The notes below the pieces were generated by a model that was not told the DNA's origin, did no database searches, and saw only the letters and a program-made list of their open reading frames with translations. Source: Candidatus Peregrinibacteria bacterium CG11_big_fil_rev_8_21_14_0_20_46_8 (lineage in GTDB: Bacteria > Patescibacteriota > Gracilibacteria > UBA1369 > UM-FILTER-53-11). From it: 21,500 nt of DNA. The number at the start of each line of letters is the position of its first letter. The stretch's first letter is position 1. The position numbers and the translations under genes are program-made. This document shows positions 21,031 through 21,500 of this stretch, in pieces. The stretch spans positions 1-21,500 of the forward strand of contig PCVQ01000065.1 of the NCBI GenBank assembly GCA_002796025.1, in the 5' to 3' direction.

Positions 21031-21500
21031 TCATTTCTGTTCTATCTTTTCCGGTGCCGATAAAGCTAACTGGAGCACCGATTAGCTGCTCGATCCGTTT
21101 AATATAGGCGCGGCAATTTTTCGGCAATTTTTCAAATGTTGTTATACCGTCTAAATTTTGCTGCCAGCCGGGAAGCTCTTCGTATTCTACGGTGCACTTT
21201 TCCAGCACATGGACATCGGCTGGAAAGGTCTTTAATTTCTTGCCGCGGTATTTATATGCAATTCCTATTTTAATTTTTGGCAGCTCGTTAAGCACATCCA
21301 CCTTCGTAAGATTTGCATGCGTAAAGCCGTTAATACGCATCGCATACTGTGCGGCCACTGCATCAAACCAGCCGCATCGACGCGGACGGCCGGTAGTTGA
21401 GCCGAACTCTCCGCCGGTATTGCGAATTTGAACACCGACTTTATCGGTTAATTCAGTTGGAAATGGACCGCTGCCAACGCGCGTTTGATATGCTTTAAAA
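21020..21500 (-). CDS. purA: Adenylosuccinate synthetase, C-terminal part (5' end outside window)
   Basis: About 159 C-terminal residues; the frame is open to the window edge. The enzyme joins IMP and aspartate using GTP, the first committed step to AMP. Visible family motifs: RVGSGPFPTEL, GGEFGSTTGRPRRCGWFDA (the conserved IMP/aspartate-binding block), LTKVDVLNELPKIKI (GTP base recognition KxD), and the C-terminal VSFIGTGKDRTEMI. Domain end and length are normal. It converges with the TPR-like gene, sharing 11 bases (21020-21030) in which both stop codons lie. Confidence 0.97.
   Translation of the reverse strand, partial: FKAYQTRVGSGPFPTELTDKVGVQIRNTGGEFGSTTGRPRRCGWFDAVAAQYAMRINGFTHANLTKVDVLNELPKIKIGIAYKYRGKKLKTFPADVHVLEKCTVEYEELPGWQQNLDGITTFEKLPKNCRAYIKRIEQLIGAPVSFIGTGKDRTEMIIR

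Noticed and set aside
1..21500. CRISPR array, insertion sequence, tRNA or rRNA genes
   Set aside because: I saw no regularly spaced repeats, transposase motifs, CCA-ended cloverleaf sequences or rRNA-like stretches; nearly all sequence is accounted for by protein genes.

Overview
The window is a gene-dense piece of bacterial chromosome with 20 confidently called protein genes on both strands. I see no RNA genes, CRISPR arrays or insertion sequences. The longest stretch without a confident gene is about 120 bases (after murJ). Base composition is moderate and TGA is used as a stop (for example in ribD), so the standard code fits. Three traits suggest a small-genome lineage of the Candidate Phyla Radiation, perhaps Peregrinibacteria/Peribacteria-like: very short intergenic gaps, no clear Shine-Dalgarno sequences before most starts, and many poorly characterised proteins among core genes. 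This placement is inference; no phylogenetic marker was compared.

Layout. Bases 1-1201 (+) hold the 3' end of a Na/Pi-cotransporter/PhoU gene and a HIT-family protein. Bases 1214-3670 (-) hold nadA, then nadC overlapping it, then a small membrane protein: two steps of NAD synthesis. Bases 3692-4219 (-) encode an unrecognised low-complexity/helical protein, divergent from ilvE (4250-5152, +). Bases 5153-9219 (-) form a three-gene operon with 2-3 base gaps: an ATP/ADP-translocase-like membrane protein with a HEAT-repeat tail, a STAS-domain anti-sigma-factor antagonist, and a membrane-anchored PP2C (RsbU/SpoIIE-type) phosphatase. murJ (9301-10836) and an AI-2E-family permease (10960-11988) lie on +, separated by three consecutive inverted repeats.

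Bases 11996-16274 (-) read rpsB, a Tic20/DUF4870-like membrane protein, tsf, ribBA, ribD. This is the classical S2/EF-Ts pair with a membrane gene inserted and two riboflavin genes appended. valS (16335-18977, +) diverges from rpsB. Bases 18991-20031 (-) encode a degenerate sigma54-activator-like AAA protein ending in two tandem Fis-type helix-turn-helix domains, divergent from a TPR-like repeat protein (20095-21030, +). The window ends inside purA (-).

Two themes stand out. First, many starts have a -10-like hexamer only 6-10 bases upstream, several with a -35 at exactly 17 bases, which implies leaderless or nearly leaderless mRNAs. It also shifts several likely start codons inward from the longest reading frame. 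Second, there are two candidate regulatory systems: the translocase-HEAT/STAS/PP2C operon and the tandem-Fis AAA protein facing the TPR protein.
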